Assembly (NCBI RefSeq): GCF_008064665.1
Contig: NZ_VRZA01000002.1
Coordinates: 248,001-312,000, forward strand
Reading direction: 5' to 3'
DNA: 64,000 bases
Source: Parahaliea maris
Lineage (GTDB): Bacteria > Pseudomonadota > Gammaproteobacteria > Pseudomonadales > Halieaceae
Both the position numbers and the translations under genes were made by a program. The stretch's first letter is position 1. Every line of letters begins with the position of its first letter. A model generated the notes under the pieces. That model was given only the letters and a program-made list of their open reading frames with translations, was not told the DNA's origin and searched no databases. Positions 27,668 through 37,036 of this stretch are shown piece by piece.

Positions 27668-27755
27668 GCCCCTGATGTCGTTATTAATAGGCTGAAAATG
27701 TACGGGCTTTTGCCCGGCTTGGCCAGCGGGAATGGCACGACTCTCGCTTTAGTCT

Positions 27756-27811
27756 GGTCCGGCCAGGTGAGGTCCGGCAGGTGAGGCCCGGCCGGGGGTG
27801 GCCCGGCCGGG
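27756..27811. repeat. GC-rich short direct repeats between the M1 peptidase and the 984-residue protein genes
   Basis: Two near-identical 14-15 base units (GGTCCGGC-CAGGTGA, 27756-27784) are followed by two copies of GGCCCGGCCGGG (27785-27796, 27800-27811). The second pair is self-complementary and could form a hairpin just downstream of the M1 gene stop (27822, minus strand), perhaps ending that transcript. Confidence 0.55.
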
Positions 27812-27821
27812 CTCGGTCAGT

Positions 27822-30566
27822 TCAACCTGCGTTGTTCGGGCGGTGCAACTCGGCGAAGGTGGCGCAGAGCCGGATGGTCTCCAGGCTGTTGGCGAGGTAG
27901 CGGGGGCCGGACTCGAGGCTGTCGATGATCGGGGCAAAAGCCGCCTCCACTTTGGCGGCATCCTCCAGCGAACAGAACTCGTCGAAGTAGGCGGGCAACT
28001 GCCCCTTGCGCCAGCTGTCCATGCGACCCAGCACGCCGTCCATGTTGGCGCTTACCCAGTCGAACAGGGCATCGCGGGTTTGTGCGTGGGCCATCTGGCT
28101 GCCGAGAATGTCGAAGATCTCATTGTCGCGCAGCTCGGGTGACAGGATTTTCTCGCGCATCGCCGCAGCCACTTCGGGGTCGGTACTCCAGGCCATGGCG
28201 CCGAGCAGGTATTCCCGCAACAGGGCATTGTCGGAGGCCTGAAAGTGTTTCCACAACAGGTCGGTAAAGGCCTTGCCGTGGGCTTCGACACCGGCGAGCA
28301 GGGCGATGTAGCGGATATTGGTGTCGATGGCGTCGGGGTGTAATTCCTCATCGCCTCCAAAGCCGGTAAATGACTCGCCGGCAGACACCAGGCGGGCGTG
28401 GATCTCAGGGTCTTCCGCTCCCAGGCCGAGGGTGGATAGCATCAGCATGCGGAACTGCTGCTGATCCTGTGTGGGTTCCTCCAGCTTTTCCAACTCGGCA
28501 AGTACCGGCCGATACCAGTCGCGCATGCGCGCCAGCAGGGCGTCGCGATCCGCGCCGGTTAATACATGCTCCTTGAGCTTGTACAAGTCCGCGCGCGGCG
28601 CGATGGCCACTCGCCAGGAGTCAGCCCGGGTGAGCGGCCCCACGGATTCCAGGTAACTGGCCAGGGTCAGGCTGCCGTTATTGAGGGCGGCACTCATGCT
28701 TCCCGCAACGGAAATCTGTTCGCTGGTATTCAACTCGTCGAAGCGCGCCAACAGCGACTGCCACTGTTCCGGCGGCAGTGACCAGCGGTAGTAGCTGGCC
28801 CCACCGGTGTTGGGCAGGACGGCTTCGGGACACTGTTCTCCCACCAGCGGGACGGTCTGTGTGGCCTCCTTCAACAGGAAGCACTGGCTGTCCTCGCCTT
28901 CACCCGACAGGCTGCTGACACAAGCCGGCACGATCCAGGTCTGGTCGGTGGAGCCCTCGGAACCCGCGGGCAGGTAGCGCTGCTGGCTGATGCTCAACTG
29001 CGGTCCCGCCTCACCGCACTGCAACTCGGTGGCCAGTATCGGCAGCCCGGGTTGCTCGATGTAACTGCGGAAGGCAGCCCGCAGGTCGGTACCGTTGACC
29101 TGGGGATTGGCATCGGCGATGGCGCCGATGAAGTCCTCGGCGGTGGTGTTCTGGAAGGCGAATGCCTGCATGTAGTGACGGATGCCATCGCGGAATGAGT
29201 CTGTACCGAGGAAGGCTTCGAACATGGACAAGACGCCGCCACCTTTCTGGTAGGTGATGCCGTTGAATGCCGAGCCGATGTCTTCGTGGCGGTTAATCGG
29301 TTCGCGAATCTGGCGCGCACTGGCCAGGCTGTCGTTGACCATCACGTTGGCGCTGCTGTTGAGCAGAGACTCGCGGTAGTGCTGGTCCGGGTACAGGCTG
29401 TCCAGGATGATGTAGGAGTTCCAGGTGGCGAATGACTCGTTGAGCCAGATATCGTCCCACCACATGGGAGTGACGAGGTTACCGAACCACTGGTGTGCCA
29501 GTTCGTGGGCGTGGGTGGAGAAGAACCCGCGTTTCTGGCTGACCGGGGCGTTGTCGTCCAGCAGGATCAGCTGTTCGCGGTAGGTAATGGCCCCGGCATT
29601 TTCCATGGCCCCGGCGGAAAAGTCAGGCACCGCGATAATGTCCAGCTTGGCGTAAGGGTAGGGCGTGGCGAAGTAGTCCTCCATCGCTTCCACGATAGGC
29701 GCTGTGTTCTCCAGAGCGTAGCGGATCTCCTCACCCTTGCCACGGGTGGTGATGCCGCGTAGCGGGATGGGCTGTTCGCGGCCCGCACCCGCTGGAATCG
29801 GCTGGTAGTCCACCACGTCGAAGGGCCCTACAGCGAAGGCGATCAGGTAGGTGGGCAGGGGCTTGGTGGTGGCGTAGGTGATCGTCCGGGTACCGTTGCC
29901 ATTGTCGATCATCGCGGTTTCCGGCGTGTTGGTGACGGCCACGTCGTTTGCCGGCACCGTGAGCCGGATATCAAACGGTACCTTGAAGGCGGGCTCGTCG
30001 AAGGACGGGAAGGCCAGGCGTGCCGAGGTGGCCTCGAACTGGGTGAACGCGTAGCTTTCGCCCCCGCTTTCCACCTTGTACAGGCCTTCCAGGTTGGTGT
30101 TGAAAGGCGCGGTGTAGTCAAAGTGCAGGCGCGCTTTCATGCCGGTCAGGAGTTGCGTTGCGGTGACCCTGGCCGTGCCGGAGGGTAGTACCTGCTCCCA
30201 GCTCAATTCCACGACGCTACCGTCTTCCAGGGTAGCACTGGCGCTGCTGACGTCGAGCCCGTTGCCGTGCATCCAGAAGTATTCCAGCGGCTGCTGAAGC
30301 AAGACCTCGATCTCGACACTACCGCTGAAACGCTCCTCGCGAGGGTCGATGGTGAGGGCAAGATCATAGTGGCGCGGCTGCACATCCTCGGGCAGTCGGG
30401 CAGAAGGGGCCTCGGTGGGGTAGGGAGCAGCCGGTTCACTTGCAACCTCGACATCGACTTGCCGGGTTACGGTCTGCTCTTCCTTCGGTTCCGGTGCTTT
30501 ATTGCAGGCACTCAACAGGGAGAGGGTGCCTAGCAGCGCGCAAATCATCAAACGGCGGGTCTTCAT
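27822..30566 (-). CDS. M1 family aminopeptidase, lipoprotein (aminopeptidase N-like)
   Basis: Zinc aminopeptidase of 914 residues anchored by a lipoprotein signal (lipobox LLSAC near residues 17-21). The substrate motif GAMENAG and the zinc site HELAHQW (His354, Glu355, His358, third ligand Glu in WLNESFATW) are intact. The C-terminal half is the helical ERAP1-like domain. It removes N-terminal residues from peptides in the periplasm or at the outer membrane. ATG at 30566 is preferred to the GTG three codons before it, since AGG then lies 8 bases upstream. It lies 61 bp after the POT carrier gene on the same strand, consistent with a carrier-peptidase operon. Confidence 0.94.
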   Translation of the reverse strand: MKTRRLMICALLGTLSLLSACNKAPEPKEEQTVTRQVDVEVASEPAAPYPTEAPSARLPEDVQPRHYDLALTIDPREERFSGSVEIEVLLQQPLEYFWMHGNGLDVSSASATLEDGSVVELSWEQVLPSGTARVTATQLLTGMKARLHFDYTAPFNTNLEGLYKVESGGESYAFTQFEATSARLAFPSFDEPAFKVPFDIRLTVPANDVAVTNTPETAMIDNGNGTRTITYATTKPLPTYLIAFAVGPFDVVDYQPIPAGAGREQPIPLRGITTRGKGEEIRYALENTAPIVEAMEDYFATPYPYAKLDIIAVPDFSAGAMENAGAITYREQLILLDDNAPVSQKRGFFSTHAHELAHQWFGNLVTPMWWDDIWLNESFATWNSYIILDSLYPDQHYRESLLNSSANVMVNDSLASARQIREPINRHEDIGSAFNGITYQKGGGVLSMFEAFLGTDSFRDGIRHYMQAFAFQNTTAEDFIGAIADANPQVNGTDLRAAFRSYIEQPGLPILATELQCGEAGPQLSISQQRYLPAGSEGSTDQTWIVPACVSSLSGEGEDSQCFLLKEATQTVPLVGEQCPEAVLPNTGGASYYRWSLPPEQWQSLLARFDELNTSEQISVAGSMSAALNNGSLTLASYLESVGPLTRADSWRVAIAPRADLYKLKEHVLTGADRDALLARMRDWYRPVLAELEKLEEPTQDQQQFRMLMLSTLGLGAEDPEIHARLVSAGESFTGFGGDEELHPDAIDTNIRYIALLAGVEAHGKAFTDLLWKHFQASDNALLREYLLGAMAWSTDPEVAAAMREKILSPELRDNEIFDILGSQMAHAQTRDALFDWVSANMDGVLGRMDSWRKGQLPAYFDEFCSLEDAAKVEAAFAPIIDSLESGPRYLANSLETIRLCATFAELHRPNNAG

Positions 30567-30627
30567 ACTGTTCACCTGGGGGGGAGAATGGCGCGAAACC
30601 GGGACTGGACTTCGCGCCGGGGTGGAA

Positions 30628-32163
30628 TCAGGGAGTATCGGTAGCCACGGCCACCGGGGTGACTTCCTCGGAATGCTCCCAGCGTTTTGCCCGCAGGCTG
30701 ATCAGCGCAATGATGATACCGATACCGATGCTGAACAGGCTGATCTGCAGGTAGAGGTTGGGCAGTTCGCTGACGTTATTGGGGTCGAAGTTACCCGCCA
30801 ACAGGCCGGAGATGATGTTGCCGATGGAGTAGGTGAGTACAAAGACGCCCATCATCTGGCCGGCGAAGCGCTTGGGTGACAGTTTGCTGACCGCCGACAG
30901 GGCGACCGGGCTCAGGCAGAGCTCGCCCACCGTGTGCAGGAAGTAGGTTGTAATCAGCCAGTAGGGCGCGACCTTCAGACCCTGGGCGGCGTACTGGGCG
31001 GCGAAGAACATCACAATAAAGCCACTCGCCATGATGATCAGGCCGATCGCGCACTTCATGCCGTAGGAGGGGGAGATCATGCGCTTGCCGAGGTTGATCC
31101 ACAGGGCGGCGAAGAAGGGCGAGAGAATCACGATAAACATCGGGTTCACGTTCTGGAACCAGGACGCGGGCAGTTCGAAAGAGCCGATCAGCCGGTCGGT
31201 GTAGTCGCGGCCAAACAGGTTCAGGGACGAGCCCGCCTGCTCGAATCCTGACCAGAAACAGGCGGACGCAATGCACACCAGGAACAGGGCCCACAGCTTT
31301 TTCTTCTCGGCGTCGTTGAGGTCGCCCATGAAGTAGATAAAGCCGTAGTAAGCGAAAAAGATCAGGGTGAAGGCGATGGCAGTGTACTGGGCCAGGGCTA
31401 CAGCGTTGATGGTGATGGTGCCGCTCAGGGCCAGTCCGGTAACCACGGCTACCGCGGCCACCACGGCCCAGATGCCGGTCCAGGCCTTGCGGGCGCCCGC
31501 CGGAGTCATGGGAATTTCCGGCTCCAGGCTGGCACCGCCGAGATTGCCGATGGTGCGACGGTACTGCACCAGGCCGACAGCCATGCCGACCGCGGCAGCG
31601 CCGAAGCCCCAGTGCCAGCCGATGTTCTCACCGAAGTAACCGCAAATGGTGTAGCCGAGGACCGAGCCGATGTTGATACCCATGTAGTAGAGGGCGTAGC
31701 CGCCGTCCCGGCGCACGTCTTCTTCGGAATAGAGTTGGCCTACCAGGGCGCTGATGTTGGGCTTGAGCAGGCCGGTGCCCGAGGCCACCAGAATCAGGCC
31801 GATAAAGAAGGTACTGTCATTGGGGATCGCCAGCACGATGTGGCCGCACATGATCACCACCCCACCCCAGAAAACCGTACGTTGCCCCCCCAGCAGGCGG
31901 TCGGCAATCCAGCCCCCCGGCAGGCCCAGGAAGTACACCGAGCCGGTGTACAGGCCGTAGATGGCGGTGGCGGTGGCCACGGTGAAGGCCAGGCCTTCCT
32001 GCTGCACGCTGGCGGTCATGAACAACACCAGCAGTGCGCGCATGCCGTAGTAGCTCATGCGCTCCCACATTTCGGTGAAGAACAGGGTGGAAAGGCCTTT
32101 GGGGTGGCCAAAGAAGCCGCTGTCCATGGGGGTGCCCACGGCGCTGGTTGTCGCATTTGTCAT
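30628..32163 (-). CDS. POT/PTR2 family proton-coupled peptide MFS transporter
   Basis: Inner-membrane di-/tripeptide symporter of 511 residues with about 14 hydrophobic helices. Helix 1 carries the proton-coupling motif ExxER (TEMWERMSYYG). Further POT blocks are GGWIADRLLGG, KPNISALVGQLY, YYMGINIGS and WFQNVNPMFIV. It imports peptides released by the surrounding peptidases. First gene of a likely operon with the M1 aminopeptidase. The divergent region to the M49 gene is 300 bp. Confidence 0.94.
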   Translation of the reverse strand: MTNATTSAVGTPMDSGFFGHPKGLSTLFFTEMWERMSYYGMRALLVLFMTASVQQEGLAFTVATATAIYGLYTGSVYFLGLPGGWIADRLLGGQRTVFWGGVVIMCGHIVLAIPNDSTFFIGLILVASGTGLLKPNISALVGQLYSEEDVRRDGGYALYYMGINIGSVLGYTICGYFGENIGWHWGFGAAAVGMAVGLVQYRRTIGNLGGASLEPEIPMTPAGARKAWTGIWAVVAAVAVVTGLALSGTITINAVALAQYTAIAFTLIFFAYYGFIYFMGDLNDAEKKKLWALFLVCIASACFWSGFEQAGSSLNLFGRDYTDRLIGSFELPASWFQNVNPMFIVILSPFFAALWINLGKRMISPSYGMKCAIGLIIMASGFIVMFFAAQYAAQGLKVAPYWLITTYFLHTVGELCLSPVALSAVSKLSPKRFAGQMMGVFVLTYSIGNIISGLLAGNFDPNNVSELPNLYLQISLFSIGIGIIIALISLRAKRWEHSEEVTPVAVATDTP

Positions 32164-32463
32164 GCTGTGCTGATCCTTTGATTGATAGAGCCTGGCTTGT
32201 GGCCGGTGGCGTCATTATAGGGATTATCGGGTTATGACGAAAAAGTGACCGTTTTCCTCAACTTTAATTCGCACAATTCGTCTCCGTGCGCGGTCCGGCT
32301 TTAGCCGGTATGATAGCGCCCTCGCCGAGGCCTGGCTAAGAAATAGGCAGGTGACACAATCTGGCGAAAATTTGAGCAAACCGTCCCGTGGCGACCCACC
32401 CGGTCACGCGGTGCGACTCCGGCGCACCACCCTCGCGCCCAATCAGAAAAATAGCAGGATCCT
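32164..32463. promoter_or_regulatory. 300-bp divergent intergenic region between the POT and M49 genes
   Basis: Holds the start regions of two divergent genes. TATGAT at 32309-32314 resembles a -10 element for the plus-strand gene, but no good -35 is seen at the right distance. No gene, repeat or clear operator was recognised. Confidence 0.3.
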
Positions 32464-34575
32464 ATGAAAAAACTCCTTCTGGCTCCCGTCGCCGCAGCGC
32501 TGCTGGTGGCGTGTAACGACAGCAATACGCCCGACCCCGCCGCCAGCGCGACCGCGCCCGCGGCAGTTCACGCCGAGTCCACCGCCAGCGTCGAGGCACC
32601 GGCGGAAAGCTTCCGCTACGTCATCGATCGCTTCGCCGATATCCAGGTACTGGCCTACCAGGTGCCCGGCTTTGAGGATCTCAGCCTCAAACAAAAAGAG
32701 CTGCTGTATTACCTGCACCAGGCCGCGTACGCCGGCCGGGATATCATGTGGGACCAGAACTACCGCTATAACCTGCGTATCCGTCGCACCCTGGAATCGG
32801 TGGTGCGCAACTACCCGGGTGATCGCAGCACTGAAGCTTTCGCCAACTTCATGACCTACGCCAAGCAGGTCTGGTTCGCCAACGGCATTCACCACCATTA
32901 CTCCACCCTGAAGTTCCAGCCTGCTTTCAGTGCCGAGGACTTCGCTGGCTACGTTAATGCCGTTGCCGAGGCGGATGACCTGCCGCTGGCCGAAGGCCAG
33001 GATGTCGCCGGCCTCATTACCGAACTGACGCCCGTCATCTTCGACCCCGCCATCGCACCCAAGAAGGTAAACACCGCCGCGGATGTCGACAAGGTGGCTG
33101 CCTCGGCCGTGAATTTCTACGGTGAGGATGTGACCGAGCAGGAAGTGCGGGATTTCTACGCCGCCCAATCCGCCGATGACGGCGATGAGCCTGTCTCTCA
33201 CGGCCTCAACTCCAAGCTGGTCAAAAACGCTGAGGGCCAACTGGAAGAGAAGGTGTGGAAGGTGGGCGGCATGTATTCGCCGGCCATCGAGCAGATTGTT
33301 GTCTGGTTGAACAAGGCCGTTGCCGTCGCGGAGAACGACAAACAGCGCAAGGCACTGGAACTGCTGGTGAAGTACTACCAAACCGGTGACCTGCATACCT
33401 TCGACGAATACAGCATTGCCTGGGTCGAGGACAGCGATTCCCGGATCGATGTAGTCAACGGCTTTATCGAAGTCTACAACGATCCCATCGCCTACCGTGG
33501 CTCCTTCGAGTCGGTGGTCTCTTTCCGCGATATCGAGACCAGCAAGCGTATCGCCGCCATCGGTGCCCAGGCCCAGTGGTTCGAGGACAACTCGCCGATC
33601 ATGGACGAGCACAAACGCGCCAATGTCAAAGGCATTCTCGGCAAGGCGATTACCGTTGTTGCCGAAAGTGGCGACGCTTCTCCCAGCACGCCTATCGGCA
33701 TCAACCTGCCGAACGCCAACTGGATTCGCGCCGGACACGGTTCCAAGTCGGTGAACCTGTCCAACGTTGTCGAGGCCTATGACGCCATACCGAGCAAGGC
33801 CCTGCACGAATTCGCCTGGGATGAAGCGGAAATCGAGCGTGCGGAGAAGTACAAGGTAGTGACCGGTGCCCTGCATACCGACATGCACGAGGTGATCGGC
33901 CATGCCTCTGGCAAGATCAACCCCGGAGTGGGAACGCCCAAGGAAACCCTTAAACAGTACTCTTCCACCCTGGAAGAGGGGCGGGCCGACCTGGTGGCCC
34001 TCTACTACATGATGGACCCCAAGCTGGTGGAACTGGGCGTCATGCCCGACATGGACGCCGGCAAGTCCGAGTACGATGGCTACATCCGCAATGGCATCAT
34101 GACCCAGTTGTACCGGCTCAAGCCGGGTGAGCTGATCGAGGAAGCGCACATGCGCAACCGCGCCATGGTGGCTCGCTGGGCTATGGATATGGGCAAAGAG
34201 GATAATGTCATCGAGCGCCGCGAGCGCGACGGCAAGACCTATTTTGTCGTCAACGACTACCAGGCACTGCGCGGCCTGTTCGGTGAGCAACTGCGGGAAC
34301 TGCAGCGGATCAAGTCCGAGGGTGACTTCGACGCGATCCAGCACCTGGTTGAGAACTATGGCACCCAGGTCGATCCGGAGCTCCACGCAGAAGTCATCGA
34401 GCGCTACGCGGCGCTGGACGTGGCTCCCTACAAGGGTTTCGTCAATCCTTACCTGGAGCCGGTGGTGGAGAATGGCGAAATTGTCGACGTGACCGTCAGC
34501 TACCCCGAAACCTTCGAGGAGCAGATGCTGTACTACGCCGAGCACTACTCCTTCCTGCCCAGCGACAACGGCTGA
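32464..34575 (+). CDS. Dipeptidyl-peptidase III-like (M49) metallopeptidase, lipoprotein
   Basis: A 703-residue zinc peptidase. The lipobox LLVAC (Cys near residue 18) predicts outer- or inner-membrane anchoring. The zinc site is the M49-specific hexapeptide HEVIGH (His475, Glu476, His480) with HASGK after it, and the second-site Glu505 in EEGRAD, matching HELLGH and EECRAE of DPP III. M49 enzymes release dipeptides from N-termini. ATG at 32464 has AGGATCCT directly before it. Divergent from the POT-M1 pair; together with the M2 peptidase they form a peptide-scavenging neighbourhood. Confidence 0.9.
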   Translation: MKKLLLAPVAAALLVACNDSNTPDPAASATAPAAVHAESTASVEAPAESFRYVIDRFADIQVLAYQVPGFEDLSLKQKELLYYLHQAAYAGRDIMWDQNYRYNLRIRRTLESVVRNYPGDRSTEAFANFMTYAKQVWFANGIHHHYSTLKFQPAFSAEDFAGYVNAVAEADDLPLAEGQDVAGLITELTPVIFDPAIAPKKVNTAADVDKVAASAVNFYGEDVTEQEVRDFYAAQSADDGDEPVSHGLNSKLVKNAEGQLEEKVWKVGGMYSPAIEQIVVWLNKAVAVAENDKQRKALELLVKYYQTGDLHTFDEYSIAWVEDSDSRIDVVNGFIEVYNDPIAYRGSFESVVSFRDIETSKRIAAIGAQAQWFEDNSPIMDEHKRANVKGILGKAITVVAESGDASPSTPIGINLPNANWIRAGHGSKSVNLSNVVEAYDAIPSKALHEFAWDEAEIERAEKYKVVTGALHTDMHEVIGHASGKINPGVGTPKETLKQYSSTLEEGRADLVALYYMMDPKLVELGVMPDMDAGKSEYDGYIRNGIMTQLYRLKPGELIEEAHMRNRAMVARWAMDMGKEDNVIERRERDGKTYFVVNDYQALRGLFGEQLRELQRIKSEGDFDAIQHLVENYGTQVDPELHAEVIERYAALDVAPYKGFVNPYLEPVVENGEIVDVTVSYPETFEEQMLYYAEHYSFLPSDNG

Positions 34576-34584
34576 TAACCGATA

Positions 34585-34616
34585 ACTGCCGCCCCTGGGG
34601 GCGGCAGTCCTCTCCT
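34585..34616 (+). terminator. Terminator-like hairpin after the M49 gene
   Basis: ACTGCCGCCC and GGGCGGCAGT form a 10-bp perfect stem with a 4-base loop 9 bases after the stop, followed by CCTCTCCT, pyrimidine-rich but poor in T. Confidence 0.5.
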
Positions 34617-34789
34617 GTAATGGCACTTGCCGCAGTCCCGGGAACGCTTACTACACGACCCCGCAGATAAGCCCTCCGGGGTATAACTTCTGCAGCCACC
34701 CCGGGGTTTTGTTGCAGCGGGCTCTGTCACCGCGGCCGCGGCCGGATAGACTTCAGGCACTTTGATTTTCCCTGGCAGTGGAGGACGGC

Positions 34790-35545
34790 GTGGATCGATT
34801 CGAAAACAAGGTCGCTTTTATCACGGGGGCGGCGTCGGGTATCGGCCTGGCCACGGCACGGCGCCTTGGCGAGGAGGGCGCGCGCCTGTTTGCCTGTGAT
34901 ATCAACGCAGAGGGCCTGGAGCGGGAAATGACCGCCCTGCGGGAACGCGGGGTAGAAGTCCGGTTCCGGGTGCTGGATGTGACTGACGACGCCGATTGTG
35001 CCGAGGCCGTGCAGGAGTGTGTGGCCGCCTACGGCCAGCTGGATATTCTCTGTAATATCGCGGGCATGGTGTGCACGGCCAACTTTACCGATCTGACGGC
35101 CGAGCGCTGGCGCCGGGTGATGGACGTGAACATCAACTCGGTGTTCGTGCTCTGCCTGGCCGCCATGCCCCACCTGCTGGAAAGCGGCGGCAATGTCGTC
35201 AACATCGCCTCGACCGCGGGGATTGCCGGGCTGCCCTACAATTCAGCGTATTGCGCCAGCAAGGCCGCGGTGCTGAACTTTTCCAGGGCGCTGGCCGTAG
35301 AGTATGCCAGTCGGGGCGTTCGGGTGAATGCGGTGTGTCCTGGGGGCGTGAATACGCCGCTGATCCAGAATGCCCAGGCTCCGGAGGGAGCGGACCTGGC
35401 CCTGTTCGGGCGGATGTCGCCCATCACCCCCTTCATGGCCGAACCGGAGGAAATTGCCGGCTCAGTGGCTTACCTCGCCTCGAATGAGGCGCGTTTCGTC
35501 ACCGGATCTGCGCTGGTGATCGACGGCGGACAAACGGCAGTCTGA
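34790..35545 (+). CDS. SDR family oxidoreductase
   Basis: Short-chain dehydrogenase of 251 residues. Motifs: TGAASGIG cofactor loop, CDIN at the end of strand 2 (NAD-type), NIAG (NNAG), catalytic Ser in NIASTAG, YCASKAA with Tyr and Lys, and CPGGVNTPL. GTG at 34790 is preferred over the GTG at 34778 because GGAGG lies 5 bases before it and the protein then begins at the usual SDR position. Convergent with dusC. No substrate can be named. Confidence 0.88.
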   Translation: MDRFENKVAFITGAASGIGLATARRLGEEGARLFACDINAEGLEREMTALRERGVEVRFRVLDVTDDADCAEAVQECVAAYGQLDILCNIAGMVCTANFTDLTAERWRRVMDVNINSVFVLCLAAMPHLLESGGNVVNIASTAGIAGLPYNSAYCASKAAVLNFSRALAVEYASRGVRVNAVCPGGVNTPLIQNAQAPEGADLALFGRMSPITPFMAEPEEIAGSVAYLASNEARFVTGSALVIDGGQTAV

Positions 35546-35566
35546 TCTCTGCCGCCGGCGACGGCC

Positions 35567-36541
35567 TCAGGCGGCGGCCGCCGGGTTTTGCGCGACCTGT
35601 TCCTGCAGCAGCAACTGCTGCAGATCGGCCGGCTTACGCAAGCGCTTGATCCGTTCGAACAGGAGCGCCGCCTGGGGGTAATAGGTGCGCAGGTAGACCA
35701 GCCACTGCTTCAGCGGATTGCCGACGCAGTCGGCGTCGTAGCTCGCCAGGGTCAGGTCGAAGAAGGTCAGGATGAGGTCGCAGACCTCGGCCCAGGCCAG
35801 CGGTGCGATGTCCTCCCCACTGTCGGCGGCGCGCAGCAGGCGCGGCAGGTCGGGGCGGCACAGTGCCCCACGGCCCAGCATCAGGTCGCCGCACTGGCTG
35901 ACGTCACGGCAGCGGCGGGCGTCTTCAAGACTCCACACCTCGCCGTTGGCGATCACTGGAATGGCCAGCCACTGGCGCGCCAGGGCGATCTGGTCCCAGT
36001 GGGCCGGGGGCCGGTAACCCTGGCGCTTGGTGCGGGCGTGAATGGTCAGTTCACTGGCGCCGGCCCCGGCAATGGCCTGGATATTGTCCCGGAAGCGTTC
36101 GGCGTCGTCGTAACCCAGGCGTATTTTCACGGTCACCGGGGTGGTCGCAGGCACCGCCTGGCGCACCGCCTCGACAATAGCGCCGACCCGCTCCGGTTCG
36201 CGCAGCAGGATGGAACCGCCGTCGGAGCGGTTGACGGTTTTTGCCGGGCAGCCAAAGTTGAGGTCGATACCCGGCGCGCCCAGTTCCGCCCCCCGCGCAG
36301 CGTTTTCCGCCATCGGCTGTGGCTGCCCGCCCAGCAGTTGCAGGTATACCGGTACCCCGGCCGGAGTGGTTCCCGCGCTCGCCAGTTCCGGGCAGATCCG
36401 GTGAAACACCCGCGGTGGCAGCAGGCGATCGCTCACCCGCAGGAATTCGGTGACGCAGCGGTCCAGCCCGCCCAGTGAGCTGAGCAGGTGGCGCATGGTG
36501 TGGTCGATAACCCCCTCCATGGGGGCGAGCATGAGTCGCAT
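35567..36541 (-). CDS. dusC: tRNA-dihydrouridine(16) synthase
   Basis: FMN-dependent enzyme reducing U16 of tRNA with NADPH, 324 residues. The N-terminus MRLMLAPMEGV is the Dus FMN motif, catalytic Cys98 sits in NFGCPAK, and the IHARTK and NGEVW blocks bind FMN. The features favour DusC over DusA/B (opening LAPMEGVIDHTMR, length, C-terminal helix domain). It is divergent from the oad operon and convergent with the SDR gene. No strong Shine-Dalgarno is seen. Confidence 0.92.
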   Translation of the reverse strand: MRLMLAPMEGVIDHTMRHLLSSLGGLDRCVTEFLRVSDRLLPPRVFHRICPELASAGTTPAGVPVYLQLLGGQPQPMAENAARGAELGAPGIDLNFGCPAKTVNRSDGGSILLREPERVGAIVEAVRQAVPATTPVTVKIRLGYDDAERFRDNIQAIAGAGASELTIHARTKRQGYRPPAHWDQIALARQWLAIPVIANGEVWSLEDARRCRDVSQCGDLMLGRGALCRPDLPRLLRAADSGEDIAPLAWAEVCDLILTFFDLTLASYDADCVGNPLKQWLVYLRTYYPQAALLFERIKRLRKPADLQQLLLQEQVAQNPAAAA

Positions 36542-36672
36542 GGTGCTGTTCTTGCGTTAGTCGCTGATGCCGGCCCGGACGCCTTGAGTCAAGTCCAGGC
36601 CCCGGGGTTGATTGGGCCAGGGCGGGATTATACGCGTTGCGGCTCGCCCTGCGGAATGCCACTTTGGCGTTA

Positions 36673-36703
36673 TTGGTCATCGGCCACCGTCCTGCTTTAT
36701 GAT
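36673..36703 (+). promoter_or_regulatory. Possible promoter of oadGAB
   Basis: TTGGTC (36673-36678) and TATGAT (36698-36703) are 19 bases apart, 42 bases before the oadG start. The -10 is good, the spacing is longer than ideal. Confidence 0.3.
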
Positions 36704-36744
36704 ACCTGACTTGTTTCAGACGCCGCAGGCAACCAGGGGGAATC

Positions 36745-36996
36745 ATGCAGGCCGGCATTATCGATCAGGGGCTCGAGCTCATGCTGTACGGCATGGGCAC
36801 CGTGGTGGTGTTCCTGGCGCTGCTGGTGCTCGCCACGACTGTCATGTCGCGCCTGGTGGAACGCTACTTTCCCGAGCCGGAACCGGAACTGCCAGCGCCG
36901 CGCAAGGCCGCCGCCCTTGCCGCCGACCCGGCCGCCGACCCCCAGCTTGTCGCGGTGATCAGTGCCGCCATTCATCAACATCGCAACCGTCGCTGA
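36745..36996 (+). CDS. oadG: Oxaloacetate decarboxylase gamma chain
   Basis: Small membrane subunit of 83 residues: one N-terminal helix (about residues 10-34), then a Pro/Glu-rich stretch and a short C-terminal amphipathic segment. OadG holds the alpha and beta subunits together and helps release CO2. It has AGGGGGA 3 bases before the ATG and sits 40 bp ahead of oadA, the usual G-A-B order. Confidence 0.9.
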   Translation: MQAGIIDQGLELMLYGMGTVVVFLALLVLATTVMSRLVERYFPEPEPELPAPRKAAALAADPAADPQLVAVISAAIHQHRNRR

Positions 36997-37036
36997 TCCC
37001 GGCGCACGGCCTTACCAGTGAAAGAGGTATCCTGTC

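Noticed and set aside
32443-34626. Very long open frame on the minus strand opposite the M49 gene (about 727 codons)
   Set aside because: It mirrors the third-position GC bias of the real gene, has no recognisable domain and no Shine-Dalgarno; the plus-strand peptidase has intact zinc motifs.
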